DNA of 64,000 bases, taken from HTCC2207 sp002685195. Lineage in GTDB: Bacteria > Pseudomonadota > Gammaproteobacteria > Pseudomonadales > Porticoccaceae. The position numbers and the translations under genes are program-made. Below are positions 61,954 through 64,000 of the stretch, in pieces. The stretch covers positions 868,001 to 932,000 of the forward strand of contig CP179212.1 of assembly GCA_051201675.1 (NCBI GenBank). Reading direction: 5' to 3'. The notes below the pieces were generated by a model. The model was not told the origin of the DNA and did not search any database. It saw only the letters and a program-made list of their open reading frames with translations. The first letter of the stretch is position 1, and each line of letters opens with the position of its first letter.

Positions 61954-61983
61954 CAAGTCGTTGCTTATAATCTTTGACTATCG

Positions 61984-63102
61984 CTAATTGACAACTGCAT
62001 CAGTGATCAGTGACATAAATTCTGGATTACTCCAATCTAATGGTTCAACAGTTGCGTGGTAATTATTTCCACTTCTAATGGAGCTTGACCCCACTTTGGT
62101 GTAAAGACTATTTCGTACCACAACCAAATCTAGGTCGGGAAATATGTAGATATTATTTTGGTGTAATCCCGCTGAATAGAAGTAACCCCCTGATGGGCTA
62201 ACCCACCATTGCAGAGCGTAGTATTGGTTACTAGTTCCCTCCGGAACCATGGTTGATTCTTGAACCCAGTTTTCAGATACGACTTGTTCACCCGACCACC
62301 GGCCATTGCGAGCAAAAAGAAGTCCGAAACGGGCAAAATCTCTAGTGGTAGTGTCAATACAGCAATAAGTCATTGCATGGCCTAATTCGTCAGTCCACCA
62401 GTCAGCGTTCATGCCGATTTTTGAAAACAGGTGCATGTCAGCGAAGTCCAATACACTTTGTCCAGTTGCTGACTCAAGAATTCCCGCAAGCAACATAGAG
62501 TCGGTATTTTGATAGGCCCAATTATTGGTTCTGGGTGTTGTATCGGGCGTCCTGTTTAGAGCATAAGTAAGTTGGTCACCATCGGTTCCACCTGAATAAA
62601 TATTAGCATCGCCACCGATAGCTTCTGCAAGTCCAGTGCGCATTTCCAAAATGGCTCTTATTGAGATGCTAGCTTTGTCGGTACTTACCCAAGGAGCAAG
62701 ATAATTCGATGCGGGCACATCAATAGAGTCTATTAGCCCTTGATCCATTGCAATGCCAACTAAAGCGCTGGCGAATGATTTTCCCGTGGACCAACTTGTC
62801 GCTAAACTTTCCTTCGAGTCGTTGTTTGCATAACGTTCTCCAACGATGACTCCGTGGCGAATAATCACTACGCCCTGAGTGTTTCGAGTACTGACAAATG
62901 CATAATCTAAAGCATCTTTGATTCTAGCCTCTGACATTCCAACATCTTCAGGCAAAGCTGTTTCCCAGCTCACGCCAGGGTATGTGGTCGTATCTGGTGT
63001 ATCCACAACTGGCGCAGGAATTTCGACTGGAACTGATGAGGAGCCTGAACCTCCGCAGGAAGAAATCACAAACACGCAAAGTAATACCAAAAGTTTTTTC
63101 AT
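61984..63102 (-). CDS. Serine hydrolase (beta-lactamase/PBP family) lipoprotein
   Basis: This encodes a 372-residue protein of the class C beta-lactamase-like family. The lipobox ISSC (Cys16) is followed by a G/S-rich linker. The catalytic SxxK is STGK in TSWSTGKSFAS, with the YxN motif in YQNTDS. The ATG at 63102 is preferred to the TTG at 63114. Family members include esterases and peptidases, so the substrate is uncertain. Confidence 0.88.
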   Translation of the reverse strand: MKKLLVLLCVFVISSCGGSGSSSVPVEIPAPVVDTPDTTTYPGVSWETALPEDVGMSEARIKDALDYAFVSTRNTQGVVIIRHGVIVGERYANNDSKESLATSWSTGKSFASALVGIAMDQGLIDSIDVPASNYLAPWVSTDKASISIRAILEMRTGLAEAIGGDANIYSGGTDGDQLTYALNRTPDTTPRTNNWAYQNTDSMLLAGILESATGQSVLDFADMHLFSKIGMNADWWTDELGHAMTYCCIDTTTRDFARFGLLFARNGRWSGEQVVSENWVQESTMVPEGTSNQYYALQWWVSPSGGYFYSAGLHQNNIYIFPDLDLVVVRNSLYTKVGSSSIRSGNNYHATVEPLDWSNPEFMSLITDAVVN

Positions 63103-63259
63103 CTCTAACCCCAACTCTTTATGAAAGGTTCTCCGCTCATCAAAAAACCTTTTAAACTATGCAAATAATAATAAAAATTGCGCCCATTGTAACTCTTTTG
63201 ATACGAATACTTTTAGGAATCGTAAACACAGGTATGTTTGCTTTAAACGATTTACCCCA

Positions 63260-63526
63260 ATGCTAAAAAACGGAAAACAATTTAGCCAAGACGAGATATC
63301 CCGTATTGTAGAAATGGCGTGGGAGGACCGTACACCATTCGAGGCGATAGAGCTCAATTTTGGCGTCAATGAGTCCGCCGTTATCAAGCTAATGCGGTCT
63401 CAGATGAAATCGCGGTCATTCCGGTTATGGCGGCAACGGGTGTCTAGTAGAAAAACTAAGCATCTTGCATTGCGTTCGCCGGATATAAACAGAGGGTATT
63501 GCCCAACGCAGTATAAACAGAGATAG
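63260..63526 (+). CDS. DUF2805 / TIGR03643-family protein
   Basis: This 88-residue basic protein has the sequence EISRIVEMAWEDRTPFEAIELNFGVNESAVIKLMRSQMKSRSFRLWRQRV, the core of the TIGR03643 family, which resembles a helix-turn-helix. The function is unknown. The CIA30-domain gene follows after 13 bases, suggesting shared transcription. Confidence 0.85.
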   Translation: MLKNGKQFSQDEISRIVEMAWEDRTPFEAIELNFGVNESAVIKLMRSQMKSRSFRLWRQRVSSRKTKHLALRSPDINRGYCPTQYKQR

Positions 63527-63539
63527 GGGATTCAACACA

Positions 63540-64000
63540 ATGATTAATTTTAAAGTATGGGTTATGCGAATGGTTTTGCCAATTGTAGTTCTTAGCAGTG
63601 GTACGTTAAACGGAGATGTAATGATAGATGACTTCGAGGCTGGCTCAAATGTAGATTGGGATTACCTCAGTGATCAAGTCATGGGCGGTGTTTCTGAAGG
63701 CTCGGCAAGTTTAGGGAGAGATGAGAATGAAGCCTACGCTCATATGACCGGTGATGTCAGCACAGCTAACAATGGCGGCTTTATCCAGTTGAGAACCTCC
63801 TTAAAGTCTGGCGCTGATAAAAACACCAAGGGCGTCTTTATCAAGGTTCGGGGTAACAACCAGAAATATTATATTCATTTGCGAACACGAGGTACGATGC
63901 TGCCTTGGCAATACTACCAGGGTGGATTTGACGCAACTGAGGAGTGGCAGCTAATCCGACTGCCGTTCGAAGCATTTGAAGCGTCAGGCTCCTGGTTGAG
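63540..64000 (+). CDS. CIA30-domain secreted protein, cut by window end
   Basis: The first 153 codons are visible. A signal peptide (MVLPIVVLSSGTLNG) is followed by VMIDDFEAGSNVDWDYLSDQVMGGVSEGSA and YYIHLRTRGTMLPWQYYQ, the hallmarks of the CIA30/NDUFAF1-like family. AGGGGA precedes the ATG by eight bases. The 3' end lies beyond the window. Bacterial members are of unknown function; here it is exported rather than respiratory-complex-associated. Confidence 0.85.
   Translation, partial: MINFKVWVMRMVLPIVVLSSGTLNGDVMIDDFEAGSNVDWDYLSDQVMGGVSEGSASLGRDENEAYAHMTGDVSTANNGGFIQLRTSLKSGADKNTKGVFIKVRGNNQKYYIHLRTRGTMLPWQYYQGGFDATEEWQLIRLPFEAFEASGSWL

Noticed and set aside
1..64000. CRISPR array or insertion sequences
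   Set aside because: No regularly spaced short direct repeats with unique spacers and no transposase gene were seen in any part of the window.

Overview
The window looks like chromosome of a marine gammaproteobacterium, probably near the SAR92/Cellvibrionales group. This is inferred from gene content and order: lexA beside topA, csiV-mfd-long GAPDH-nqrABCDEF-apbE-nqrM, lolCDE-DUF2062, several sodium-linked transport functions, an AlkB-type hydroxylase and a 'DALTDGLL' dockerin-like module that I associate with marine gammaproteobacteria. The taxonomy was not tested by any search.

Region 1 (1-34.6 kb) is ordinary core genome. It holds the 3' part of topA, lexA with a near-consensus SOS box, nagZ, an MscS channel, a lipocalin, csiV-mfd, and the Na+-NQR operon with its maturation genes apbE (flavin transfer) and nqrM (iron-sulfur maturation). 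It continues with sthA, the lipoprotein exporter lolCDE, a YadGH-type ABC exporter with queF, and a LysR gene divergent from the glycine cleavage operon gcvTHP. A membrane class III nucleotide cyclase closes the region.

Region 2 (34.7-48.6 kb) is an accessory region and the most unusual part of the window. It opens with a tRNA-Ser(GGA) whose promoter side and 5' third are duplicated upstream, followed 75 bases later by the amino-terminal stump of a tyrosine integrase. An inverted, 97% identical 96-bp copy of part of that stump lies 4.3 kb away. From there to 48.6 kb, most genes or short operons are preceded by a copy of one dispersed repeat of about 40-65 bp. Seven of ten copies carry a sigma70-like promoter (TTGACT or TTAACT, exactly 16 bases, then TATGAT or TATGCT) oriented toward the adjacent gene on whichever strand it lies. 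The genes served are unrelated: a lipoprotein, an unknown polytopic membrane protein, a secreted MBL hydrolase, a DoxX-like protein, a sulfite dehydrogenase with its cytochrome, a small-protein/nuclease operon, and an S8 protease-esterase fusion. I read this as a cassette-like array with a shared portable promoter. It shows no integron attC hallmarks.

Region 3 (48.6-64 kb) is lipid, hydrocarbon and redox metabolism: an Mpo1-like protein, a secreted-looking SDR, two small secreted proteins, a sodium:solute symporter, a glyoxalase-like protein, a GMC oxidoreductase, a cysteine dioxygenase, an alpha/beta hydrolase, AlkB with an AraC-type regulator, a serine hydrolase lipoprotein, a DUF2805 protein and the start of a CIA30-domain protein cut by the window end.
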